Under the pieces are notes generated by a model. The model ran no database searches. It was not told where the DNA came from and was given only the letters and a program-made list of their open reading frames with translations. DNA of 64,000 nucleotides from Paralvinella palmiformis (lineage: Eukaryota > Annelida > Polychaeta > Terebellida > Alvinellidae): assembly GCA_025642065.1 (NCBI GenBank), contig JAODUP010000707.1, positions 1-64,000 of the forward strand. The letters run 5' to 3'. Position numbers and translations under genes: made by a program. Of the stretch, positions 11,078-22,171 are shown piece after piece. The number at the start of each line of letters is the position of its first letter. Position 1 is the stretch's first letter.

Positions 11078-11800
11078 GTGTATGTGTGTCTATGAAAATG
11101 AATTCATCTGTTACAGCCATCAATGAAGTAAGATTTTGTCTAAGCCATTGACAGCATCAGTTACCAGGCATGATGAGGAAGTGTTTGTGGAACTATTTAA
11201 GACGTTATTTAAATACAACTCAAGTGAAGATTGATGACTGCTCGATGCGCTAAATCTGATATTAATTATGAAGACTAAATGATTTCCTATTTTATTTGAG
11301 GAAAGAACTCTTTATTTCATTGTTTATGTCAAATTTCAGTTGGTATTTATACCCATGATTGGTTAATGATTTGCTACAAAACCCGATAAAAGTCACCTTG
11401 TCCGCATTTGAATTTCAGTATCATGGCACGGGTTTGGTTGACTTTCTGGAAGAAACCTGTTTCTTCTAGGATGATGACAGAAATAGGTTTCTTCAGTGAC
11501 AATTTTACTGGGAAGATATTAGTAAGTACATTTCGGGGGGGGGGGGGGGTATTATTATGGTAATTACATCCCATGACATATCCAGAGTTCCCTAACGTGT
11601 AAAAGGTATAATGAACAGCGGCACCTGAAATGACTCGTTGACTCTAATTTTCGATATATTTGTATATATGTCATTTATCAGTTCAGCTAAAATGTTACTT
11701 TGTTATCTCGGAAAGGTAAGACACCATCCCATAGTTGCTTCAGCTATATTGAGAATGGGTCCAGGTCTCTTTCTGCTCATAATTGCAATTGTTGTTGAGA

Positions 11801-12207
11801 ATAGTTACCAAAAAATGAAAAATGCCATTGGACAGACAATCCGGTTTAAACAATAATAAAATTTGCGATTAAAGCATGTGATATAGTTACCAAAATATGA
11901 AAAATGCCATTGGACAGACAATCCGGTTTAAACAATAATAAAATTTGCGATTAAAGCATGTGATATAGTTACCAAAATATGAAAAATGCCATTGGACAGA
12001 CAATCCGATTTAAACAATAATAAAATTTGCGATTAAAGCATGTGATATAGTTACCAAAATATGAAAAATGCCATTGGACAGACAATCCGGTTTAAACAAT
12101 AATAAAATTTGCGATTAAAGCATGTGATATAGTTACCAAAATATGAAAAATGCCATTGGACAGACAATCCGGTTTAAACAATAATAAAATTTGCGATTAA
12201 AGCGTGT
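11801..12207. repeat. 82-bp tandem repeat, five copies
   Basis: The unit begins ATAGTTACCAAAATATGAAA and ends AAAGCATGTGAT. Copies start at 11801, 11883, 11965, 12047 and 12129, so the period is exactly 82 bp. Copies differ only at isolated bases, for example CCGGTTTAAA versus CCGATTTAAA in the third copy and GCGTGTGAT in the last. This points to recent amplification. Confidence 0.95.
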
Positions 12208-12668
12208 GATTTTATTTGGTTTAATTTACATTCACAATCACCAAAGTCACACTAATGCGCCAAAGTAACTAGGGGGTTAAAGACCGAGGGGCAAAAGAAT
12301 GGATCCCCTCGAGTATATACCAGGGTTGGGTTTCTTCCTGGAAGAAAGGTATTTCTTCCCTTACCATGGGTATTAACTGGGAAGAAAACATTTCTTCTGT
12401 GAAGAAAACCTTTCTCCCAGGAAGAAGTTGGGAAGAAACTCCCAAGGGATACAGTAACCAAACAATGCAAAATTATATGATATTCTCCACTCCACTGTAT
12501 AAACAATTCAATGTCATGCCCCACTAACCAATGAGAAGATAGCTGTGACTTCATGTGATTTAAATGGTGTTGCTATTGTTTGATGATTATCCCCCTCTAA
12601 TGTATTAGCTAAACTTACTAAGTGTCACTTTTAATGATTTAAATCAACCAACCCAGCAATGCAATGTT

Positions 12669-12712
<44 letters not shown>

Positions 12713-14275
12713 CAAATAAGGTGTATTGTCAGCATATTTATTGTAATTAAATTGCCAATCTTGATATCATGATTGACAAAGTTCAACTTCATATATAGTT
12801 CAATAGTGGTCTAGTAATCCGAATCAAGGTTTCCTCATATAGCATCCTATAACAGAACACTAACTTAGCTGACTTCTCATTGCCGAGTCTGCTCCTTATT
12901 TTAGTATGGATGGCACCAAAACAAGAGAATGTTCTCTAAATAGATGCAGATGATGGTGGTGCTCCTAGTAGTAGAGATGCAAGAGAGATAAATGACGATG
13001 GCACAATGATGATCCCAATGATCCAAGCAGATTAATCAATTAGCAATTACCTGTAGCTGTCTTCATTTGCTGAAATAATAGCTGTCAAATGATCCAAGCA
13101 GATTAACCAATTCGCAAATAGCTGTTCATTTGTCCGCATATTAATTGTCAAACGCTTCTTGATCTCAATAGTAGAGCTTTATGTCGAATTACAATCACGA
13201 TCATCCTCCATAATATTAATAACTATAATTATTTTCAATATCTTGTTCTTCCATTTTTCTCCAAAGATTTGTTGCAAACCAACGGATACGAGGATTATAG
13301 CCTATTCTAATTTTAAAAAAGTACATATGTATATGACTAGCATGAAAAATATATTATTATTTGTCAAATTTGAAAATGGCAAATGAAAATTTGGATGGTG
13401 ATTTTGTACTATCTTGAGTTTGTTCCATTTCTTCACAACATGGAAGGGAATAAACTATTTCTTCCGTATATACGAAAAAAACCCGGTTTCTACCGTGGTT
13501 TACCGTTACTAGCGTCCACGGAAGAAACAATACAACCCTGGAATATACTAGTAACTGCAGTTGAAAGGAAGCAGAAAGGTGGCCGTTAAAAATAACATTC
13601 CACACGATTATTGTAAGTAATTTTATAGAATTTATTTTCTACAGGGATGGCATAAACTGGAATAAATCCCTTCTGGAATAAATCCCTTCTGGAAAAAAAG
13701 CAGTGCCTTAGTCATCCGAGGAGTTCCAACTACATCCTGTATATTTTGCGAACAGAACGGAATGACCTTTGTGACACGAAGAACTACCTATACCTACCCA
13801 CCTACTGTATATTGTTGTTATTAAGACCATTTTCTGGTCTGATAGGTGATTATTCTAGAGATATTCTGTTGCACTCATACATCACACTACTGACTAATGC
13901 TGCGTTGAGCCGAAATCAGTTAATGCCGAATAGCTACAAGTTATTAACCATTTGGGTCTGAATAAAGCCAAAGTAAATAATGATTCGCTACGATTGGTCC
14001 GGTTTGTGCCGCCAAGATCTATGTAGCTCGTTCTGTTCTCTGTTAACAGTTCCATATTTAGAGCAGATAATCGGAAGATAAGCCGTTCTCTATTGGACAT
14101 GTCCGTATCCATTGTCTTTTTGCTATCTCTGGAAGCAATACGACTTCGTTTAACCACAACAGGCGGTGATCGGATTAATGTGGATTATATTCGGCAACAA
14201 CCAAATACAGTAAGGTCATTGTCTGTAATCCTGTATATATTGTACGGGTAAGAGCCAAGAAGGCAGTTTCTTATC
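12208..14275. other. Non-coding region with GGAAGAAA-type inverted repeats
   Basis: 12310-12440 is dense in TTTCTTCC and GGAAGAAA, with related blocks at 11440-11510 and 13460-13540. These look like pieces of one palindromic element. A (TA)n tract lies at 12673-12710. An imperfect tandem duplication of about 72 bp (TGATCCAAGCAGATTAA) lies at 13018-13130. No gene recognised. Confidence 0.4.
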
Positions 14276-15607
14276 TTCAGTGAAAAAAAGAAAATCTTCT
14301 GATTTGACAGCCAAATATACTACATACGATATGGTTTTTCTTTGTTTTATATGAGAAGCCTTTTGCTTTATGGAAATTTAAATATTTTGCAAAATATTCT
14401 GGACGATGGATCAATACGCAATGAGCCGGCATTTCTTTGTGATGTCTTGCTGCGATATGCAAGTATTCGATCACCCGTGCTAAATTATGCTTACGTATAT
14501 ACAGCGTCTGGTTTCAAAGTCAACAATCCTATTGCTTTTCAGCCGGAAAACATTGGACAAAATTTAGAACTAGACCCCAGTCTCATAATAACGTATCATT
14601 ACTGTTTTATACTGGCAAGTGAACATAAAATATATGTTTTAGAATCTTTTGGACCATTTCTCTGGTTGCTTCACATAGTCTGTGTGTGTGTGTGTGTGTG
14701 TGTGATAAATAGGGAGACCCCCCTTCACACACACTGCATATTGCCTGTTAGCATGAAAAAGTCCATTCCGGATACAGTATTACCACATCTGGACCTGGTC
14801 TAGTACAGGCTACATCTTATGGGTAGTAGCTATATTGTTCCAGGAGATCGGTTATTGAGAAACAATATCAGAATGAGAGAACAGTACGCATTACAGACTA
14901 GAGGTTGAGTGAAGGCTGAATGTGTTTAGGTTTTTCAAACAAATATACAACGTTCGTGAAAGATCCATTTCAGCATCACAAACAAACTATTTCAATTAGC
15001 TTTTTGATGGCAATATACCTATGACTAAGTTGAAATGTACTGGCTCAGAATTTAAAAACACTAATCGGCCCGAGGATAAACTGGCCATGCACCTATTTTT
15101 AGAGACTGAGCCTTGTAGAGTACAGTTTTGTGGTTAATTTAGATTAAAGCCTCTTGTACTGATTAAAACCCCCACTTAATAATGCCTGAATTAATTACTA
15201 GTGTATCATTAAGATAATTGTTTTTACCAAGGTGTTATTATTATAATTATTTATTATTACAATTGTTGTATTTAAAACTGAATGTGTCCCCTACTAAATA
15301 CGTTTTCAGCGCCTCAACAAGTTTGTTTTGTTTTAAAATCATAATTTATTAAAGCAATTAACTAGTTTACTTTAATATGACTTAATGGCTATAGATTCTG
15401 AAGGCACAGCGTCTAATCTTTGTAGTATATTTCATAATATTTATATGATAGTATTACTATATTTTCAAAATTAGTTTCTAATTCAGTTAGTATGTTTATG
15501 AAGTTAGTATCTTTTTTCACTATCATAATGCTAGATCTTCTAGAAAGTGTAGTTTATTTACTTTTATTGTGACTTGTTGATTGTGTTAATTTTATATAAT
15601 AACAATA

Positions 15608-15679
<72 letters not shown>

Positions 15680-16001
15680 CCTTTTAAGTACTTTGTTGTT
15701 TATTTTAAGTATTTAATGTTCTACAGTGAAATAGGAGAATGTTTACTATTTTACAAGTACATACCAGGATCAGAACTAACACACAAGTCAAATTGAAAAT
15801 GTAGATTCACTGATGATCAGATAATCTGCAGCAAAGTTCATGTGAAATATTTGATCATTATATTGGTAATGATATAAATACTTTTATGTAATGTAGTATA
15901 TTGTCATCAAAATAAGCAAACAAACAACAACACATACTGACTTAAATGTAATTTTTTCCTAGTTTGCATAATGAAAATTCACTATTTATTAAGCACTACA
16001 T

Positions 16002-16067
<66 letters not shown>

Positions 16068-16851
16068 GAGGCGCTGATCAGCATACATTAAACCTTTTAG
16101 TGTTATGTGGTATCTATAATTAGATCAGAAGATGTTAGATGCCTTTTTAGCTGTAGAAATCTCATTTAGAAAGCCACAGATGTCTGACAGAATTCCTTTG
16201 AAAGGAGTCAGAATTGAGATGACTGGCTCCAGCAAAATGTAGAAAGAAACAGGTACTCTACATACTTGGATAATGATGGTAGCATTGGAGATAACAGAGA
16301 TGTATATATATTTAGACACCTACACACACACACTCTCTCTCTCTCACACACACACACAGATATATATATATATATATATATATATATCCAATTTTTACTG
16401 AAATATCTTCACTTTATGTTTGTGTGTTATCATTTGTTTTGTAGAACCTCGACAGTAATCTTGTGTAAACTATTGTTCATCTTATAAACAATGACTGTCT
16501 TTTAAATACCTAATATCTGACTGGTTAATTCATCGTATAATTTTACAAAACACCATTAATTCATTGAATGCCAACAAAACACACTGAATAACCTATAACA
16601 GATAATAGGAGTATCAAATAAGGTAAATTTTACCTTTCATAAACAACATTGTTATACATGGGAATGGAATGTTAATGGGAAATTACAATTATAAACTAAT
16701 AGAAAATCAATTTTTGAGTCCATTAAATATCCTGATGTTTTGAGAGAGAAGAAGTTTATATATGAATTATGATAAAATTTAGATAGTAACCATACATCGG
16801 CTATGAATCAGACGGGAAGACGCAGTACTGTCTCAATGCCAAGAGATGAAA

Positions 16852-16921
<70 letters not shown>

Positions 16922-17500
16922 TATACTATGGGCATAATACAGCAGTAATTGAAAACGAATCTCACTTTGCTATGACCTGCTCTGCTCTGTGTACAAAGAT
17001 ATGAGACAACATGTTTTAGGAGGTAGTTTAAAACTGAATAATCAAAATTATATCAATATTTATATATTTTTATGTCTTTTGACCCATAACAGAAAATATT
17101 TTTTTTGTATGACAACAGCTTTGGACCACCCAGACAGATAAGGTGGATTCCTTCGATTATAAATACATCCATTTATGGTTAATAATAAAATGAAATTTCT
17201 AGTGTAATATTATAATTACTGTGACAATCAAATAGTCAAGAGAATGTTCAGGTGATAATTTGCCACATAAATGACACAACTATAAGCCAGATTAATGATG
17301 GACAGCATGCTTTTGTGGGGCGCTAATGGCTATATCGCTGAAAAATGTTCTAATATTGGATTACAAATACTATGCAATGACAAACATCGGGCTTACAGGT
17401 TTGAAGGTTCAGAATTGGCCTACTCTGAGATCCTGCATGTTGTTTCAAGACATTCTGGTGGCAAATTGGTTGGGGCACTGCAATACAAATCTCCTGGTTG
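14276..17500. other. Non-coding region, microsatellites and unassigned open frames
   Basis: A plus-strand frame at 14342-14803 is open for about 120 codons before running into a (GT)n tract. Its translation is not recognisable, and the opposite strand is also open, so I do not call it a gene. Microsatellites lie at 15600-15678 (TA)n, 16003-16064 (GT)n, 16360-16388 (TA)n and 16854-16922 (TA)n. Confidence 0.4.
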
Positions 17501-17507
17501 TGGATTC

Positions 17508-17620
17508 GTAAAGTCAAGTCAAAGATGAAACACCCTTCAGATATGCCCAAGCCGAGATTCGAATTCATGTGGTTGTGATCTGTGATCTAACGCACTACTA
17601 GTTAGACCACAGAGGCGCCA
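17508..17620 (-). repeat. SINE family A, 5' part
   Basis: Minus-strand copy with the B box GAATTCGAATC, the block GATGAAACACCCTTCAGATA, and the head GGCGCCTCTGTGGTCTAACT. The downstream body is missing. Confidence 0.7.
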
Positions 17621-18171
17621 TTGGAATATAGATTAGACTCAGAATGCACGAGTATAAAATAGCTATTACTTCAGCGTTGAGTAGCGGTTCAAATTATAAT
17701 TTGTATCCCTTCATTCCCTTTAATATATTGTTTGCTACATGATCGTCCTAATTTCGTTACCTAAACAAAGGTAATCTATTCTAAGCATCGCCCCTTATTT
17801 AAATGTTGATTGAAGTGGGCGAATAAGAAAAATAAAAGTTTCTAAATGCAAATCTTTCTAAAGTTCTTTCTGTAAATATCCAGTCCCCGTTCCACCCGCT
17901 GACCCTATTGCGCTGTCGGAATACGTATAGGCACTCCCCCCCCATCCGATCTCTTCTTGGCCACAAACTCCTCTTTGTTTCAGAAATGACCTGTGTTTTC
18001 CACAGTTAGGGTGTACCTTATATGATATATATTTCTACTTTATTATAGTTCGAAATTGTATGTGTGAAACTGTACATCTACAATTGAATATGAATTTCCT
18101 TTAATCCTAGCGACATTAAAAAGAACTATCAGATGGCAGCGTCCCTTTGTGTCGTATTTTCTCACTGTTTA

Positions 18172-18432
18172 ATAATTATATTAATAATACGTGACATTTA
18201 TATAGCGCCCTATTCAGCTAGATAGCTACTCTAATGCGTTTTACAGTATTATTACCCCTGACTTAGACCTGTTCCAATCCAGGGCACCACCTCAACCCCC
18301 AATGGAGCATACACTGCGTACCGCCATTATAGGCGCAGAGCGTTACTCAAACGCACAGCCATCTCATGCTGTGAGGGGTTCTCGTTTTTATGGATGAGTG
18401 AACCAGTCGCCACGTGACGGCATTGCAGCTCC
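18172..18432 (-). repeat. SINE family B, minus-strand copy
   Basis: Antisense copy of the element at 40830-41139. Shared blocks are GAACCAGTCGCCAC, GAGCGTTACTCAAACGC, ACCGCCATTATAGG and the 3' end TAGCGCCCTATTCAGCTA followed by a TTATTA-type tail. The DNA just beyond it (18433-18790) is less AT-rich and has antisense open frames I cannot assign. Confidence 0.75.
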
Positions 18433-19035
18433 CGGTGCTGTCACGGCTATTTCTGGATGAAATTTCCCGTTTGCCTTCAAATCGGTTAAGTACCTCCATC
18501 CAATGTTGAAAACCGCCAATCTTCGCATTCGGCCCAGAATCTGAGGTCATGGAATGCGATGAACGCCCAGAAATGACCCGAGACTCTCACCATCCAGTAG
18601 TGAACCCCAGCTGCTTTAACTGCACACGGCACCAAACAGAACTTTTCTGTTGATGTTCTGACTATGATTAAGGGATACTCGGATACCACCCATCCGGATC
18701 CAGTAATTAAACAGTTAACGGCTATTACTAGACTCCAGATGATCCAGTATTTGTAGAACAGAAGGTTGTTCATTCATGAAGGTTGGTTTTGTTTAGTCTA
18801 AACGTATTGGTTAATTACTGTCTTAGTTAATTGCGGTATCATATTTATCAGAGCACCTTTATTGGTGGCTACATGCCAATATTCAATCAGTAACGATTAG
18901 CAATCTTATACTATTGCTATGTTTTAGTATAATCTATTATTATTATTATCACTAATATTTCTGCGATGTTTTTTTAATAAAAGGTTTTATTTATTAACAT
19001 CTGAATTCAGTCCTGCAAATCAAAAAGGGTCTTAA

Positions 19036-19076
<41 letters not shown>

Positions 19077-19130
19077 GGTTAGGGCTAAGAACATTAAATA
19101 CCTTGCAGTTTTCTTTCTTGTGTGTATATG

Positions 19131-19274
19131 TTACAGTTAATCTGTACAATCGGGTAATATGCATATTAGCTGAAAATTTCAGGTGATCTGTATTAAATCT
19201 CAGTTAGCAATACACCTATTACCTGAATATTTCAGGCAATATACATATTACCCCATTATACAGATTAACTGTAA
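19131..19274. repeat. MITE-like palindromic element (TTACAGTTAATCTGTA family)
   Basis: Begins TTACAGTTAATCTGTA and ends TACAGATTAACTGTAA, a 16-bp perfect terminal inverted repeat. Internal GTAATATGCATATTA and CTGAATATTTCAGG palindromes are present. Related copies are at 37847-37904 and 39835-39923. Confidence 0.75.
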
Positions 19275-19618
19275 CATAAATACCTCTTTAACGTGGCACA
19301 ATGCTCACTTTGTGGGAGGGGGGGGGGGTCAGTGTTTGGTGTTTATCCCTGCCAGTTGTAATAATCCATCGCTATTTGTTTAACCTGGATGATCTTCATC
19401 CTGTAGCCGAGTTGGCCAGTTTCAGTACATTACCAGAATCTACCCGGACTCGAATGGAATTGTTCTCGTTCTGTGTTCAACTCGTGAACATCTCTCTGAG
19501 CTATCTGCGCGAGAAGCGCATTCCATGTTGATACCGTTATAATTGATTACAGTACACCACATCATGGATCATATGTACACTGGTTTTATATATATATATA
19601 TATATATATATAAAAGTA

Positions 19619-19704
19619 ATACAACATACCAAAATATAACTCAATACATACAAATATATATATATATATTTTGTATGTATTGAGTTATATTTTGATATGT
19701 TGTA
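19619..19704. repeat. 34-bp inverted repeat around a TA loop
   Basis: Arms at about 19619-19653 (ACAACATACCAAAATATAAC then TCAATACATACAAA) and 19671-19704 (the reverse complement with one mismatch) flank a short (AT)n. This would fold into a strong hairpin or cruciform. Confidence 0.85.
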
Positions 19705-20892
19705 TCTACACACACACATATATACACACACATGCGCGCGCGCACACACACACACACACTATGAACCAGTCAGTTACTATTAACATTACAGGTGGATGAG
19801 TCAGAGCAGTGATCGTGCTATTCCAAAACTTCATTACGTAATTACTTGGTTGCTATATGTACTTCAGCTGTGGTCTATAGTTCTGGCATAAATATATTTA
19901 GAAACCATGTGTAGTCAATCAGCTCAAAACTGGAATACTTCACATTTCTGAGTCCTTTTGCCCCATCAGAGAGCATGTCGTGCTAATGGAGATGAATGGT
20001 TGAATTTTGCGCCATCGCGTCTGCTCCTCTTTCTATCTCTCACAACACACGCGCATGCGCACACACACACATATGGGAATGTAAGTAGGTGATAACTAAT
20101 CGCTGAATTAATGCTAAGTAGTTGGTTCAATAACAATAACAATAGGTGACTATTTCAGTATTGACTCATCTGTTTCAAATAAAGATGCTTTGATATGAAA
20201 GCCAGACATTCTACGGGGCCTTTAAATCATTTACGTTTACGGGTAGACAGAAGCCAGCTATGTTTATGTCAATTGTTGTTATGTTGAACCGCACTTAAAA
20301 ACCGGTAAAAAGCTTGAGCTTTAAAATGTAGCCGTATCTGTCAGTTCCAAAAAGAACACCTTCACAAACTGTAGAGTGGACCTTTACACTCCCAAGATCT
20401 GTAGCAGTGTCATGGGGTCACATACGGGCATTTTTTTAGTCAACTCCAGGGATGGACGCTTTGTATTAATTTATAATAATATGTGTGGTGTATGATATTT
20501 CTTTTTGTTGTTTGTGGAGATTGTTAAGTTGCTAATTATGGTAACTATTGATTACTAGGTTTATTACTCTTGTTGTGAACATCGTATACAAATTCATTAT
20601 GCTGTTATTTAATTGGTACGGTATATGATGGATGTTAAATAGGCTTCTTCCGATTCTCCCTGAAAGTGCACGTAATCATCACAGAATAATCCCCTTATTG
20701 GTTGTCGTTGATTATAACGTTATGGACACGCGGTCTTGTTTACCACCAGTCATTGAAAATGGACCCTAAATATAATCGTGCTAATATTGCTTTAGAATTC
20801 AAAATATTAATCTTCTCCGATTGATAGTCTCTTATAAAGTACCTCTGCAGTAAAAAGAAGGTCATTGATCAGAACGAATTATTGAATGAATA

Positions 20893-21122
20893 CGTGAATT
20901 TATAATAATAATAATGGCCGAAATGGGATTCTTTTTAATGGTGCTGGCCACCTCAAATGAGGGAGACGGAAATGATCTGTAATTTACAGCTTCCCCACGG
21001 AGACTAATTCTAAATAAATTTAGAGTAAAATGGCAGGTTCGGTGGCGCGAAACTGCGACCTCCCGCACAGAATGACCATAGCCATAGGTAAATAGTATCA
21101 CGCTCAGCCATGTGGCCAAAGA
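20893..21122 (-). repeat. SINE family D, minus-strand copy
   Basis: On the minus strand the head has an A box (TGGCTGAGCGTGA) and a B-box-like GGTCGCAGTTTCGCGCC. The body contains TCTCCCTCATTTGAGGTGGC and ends in a CATTATTATTATT tail. The 3' portion recurs on the plus strand at 38250-38352. Confidence 0.65.
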
Positions 21123-21484
21123 GGTGGTCTTTTTTTCAGTTTAAAATATGTGTGATCAGAATACATATTTTGTAAGTAATATAATATTTCATTATCGCGA
21201 AGAGTAGTCAAAAGATTACAGCCTCATATTTCATAGATGTCTGTTATTGATCACATGATGGTACGATCTCACACGAGCAGATGTTAAGTGAAGGCTGCTG
21301 AGAACAATAAAAGTTTTAAGGTAGTCACTTGCAAATTATTTGCAGTGCTCCCACGTGGATGGTATACCTTATGAAGTCCAGAAGAGAAGTTGCATTTAGA
21401 CTCACTGAGTTGAGTTGTTTAACCTCAGCACTGGTCACATATGGGATTTATGGTTGAGTGAGGGGTGACTTTTGCAGGAAACAA

Positions 21485-21868
21485 ATCCCTGTTATATGGC
21501 ATATCTGATTATAACATTAATCACCTTCAGAAAATTCAGAATAGTGCAGCTTGCATAGTGACAAATCCCTGAAAATATGATCTTATCGCCCCAATTCTTC
21601 AAAATCTACACCGACTACCTGTTATTTTATTAATAATTTAAAATCTATTACTGAAATAGCACCAGAATACCTGTGTGAACTGGTGTCCATTAGAAAGTCA
21701 TCCCGAAAACTCAGGTCATCCAGTCAGATACTATTGCAAGTGCCAGTGTCTCAGCACCTCATATGGTGATTGTACGTTTAGTGTTTAGTGTTGCTTTGTG
21801 GAATCGGTTGCTGGCAGATATTAGAAATGTGTCTTCTCTTGACATTTTATTTGGGATATTATGATATT
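21485..21868 (+). mobile_element. LINE fragment (CR1/Jockey-like ORF2 C-terminus)
   Basis: Near-identical in stretches to the copy at 55125-55710. Both contain GCACCAGAATACCTGTGTGA or a close variant, translating to APEYLCELVSI then KSSRKLRSS, and later ALWNRL. These are hallmarks of the ORF2 tail of CR1/Jockey-type LINEs. This copy is internally deleted (GTTATTTTATT junction at about 21627) and has stops. Recognisable LINE sequence runs to at least about 21855, only about 17 bp from the acceptor of the first muscle-gene exon. Confidence 0.75.
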
Positions 21869-21872
21869 GCAG

Positions 21873-22171
21873 ATTCTGAATCCTCTCCACACCGGACTTG
21901 GTAACAATGACAACACAGGAAGTGGCGGTTGTTGGGGAAACCCAGCGTTTCGAATGTCAGGTGATTGGTTTCCCAACACCAACGATCACATGGTACAAAG
22001 ATGAGGTGGATATTACCCACAATCCTCGTTACAACATCAGCTTCGATGAAGACCTTGGCATCATTACCTTGATGATTAAGGGGGTCTCATTGGCTGACGA
22101 GGGCTGTTATGTCTGTCGAGCGGAAAACACAGAGGGCTTTGCTACCACTACGGCATACCTCGTTGTCAGAG
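21873..22171 (+). CDS. Muscle gene exon 1: Ig domain 1 (apparent frameshift at its start)
   Basis: I-set Ig with FECQV (first Cys), ITWYKDE (core Trp) and DEGCYVCRAEN (second Cys). Ends phase 1 at G|GTGAGT. The only nearby AG is at 21871-72, and the exon then reads AT TCT GAA TCC TCT CCA C.. in the usual phase 1, whereas the Ig body lies in another frame that has a TGA at 21877. Adding one base in CCACACCG (as CCACCACCG) would join SESSPPPDLVTM smoothly to the Ig. Alternatives: assembly error, a real lesion, or a translation start at the ATG at 21907. Confidence 0.8.

Noticed and set aside
14342..14803. 153-codon plus-strand frame
   Set aside because: No recognisable protein, it runs into a (GT)n tract, the opposite strand is also open, and there is no codon or splice support.
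18433..18790. Antisense frames of 67 and 95 codons
   Set aside because: Two overlapping frames, neither recognised; next to a SINE and without splice or start support.
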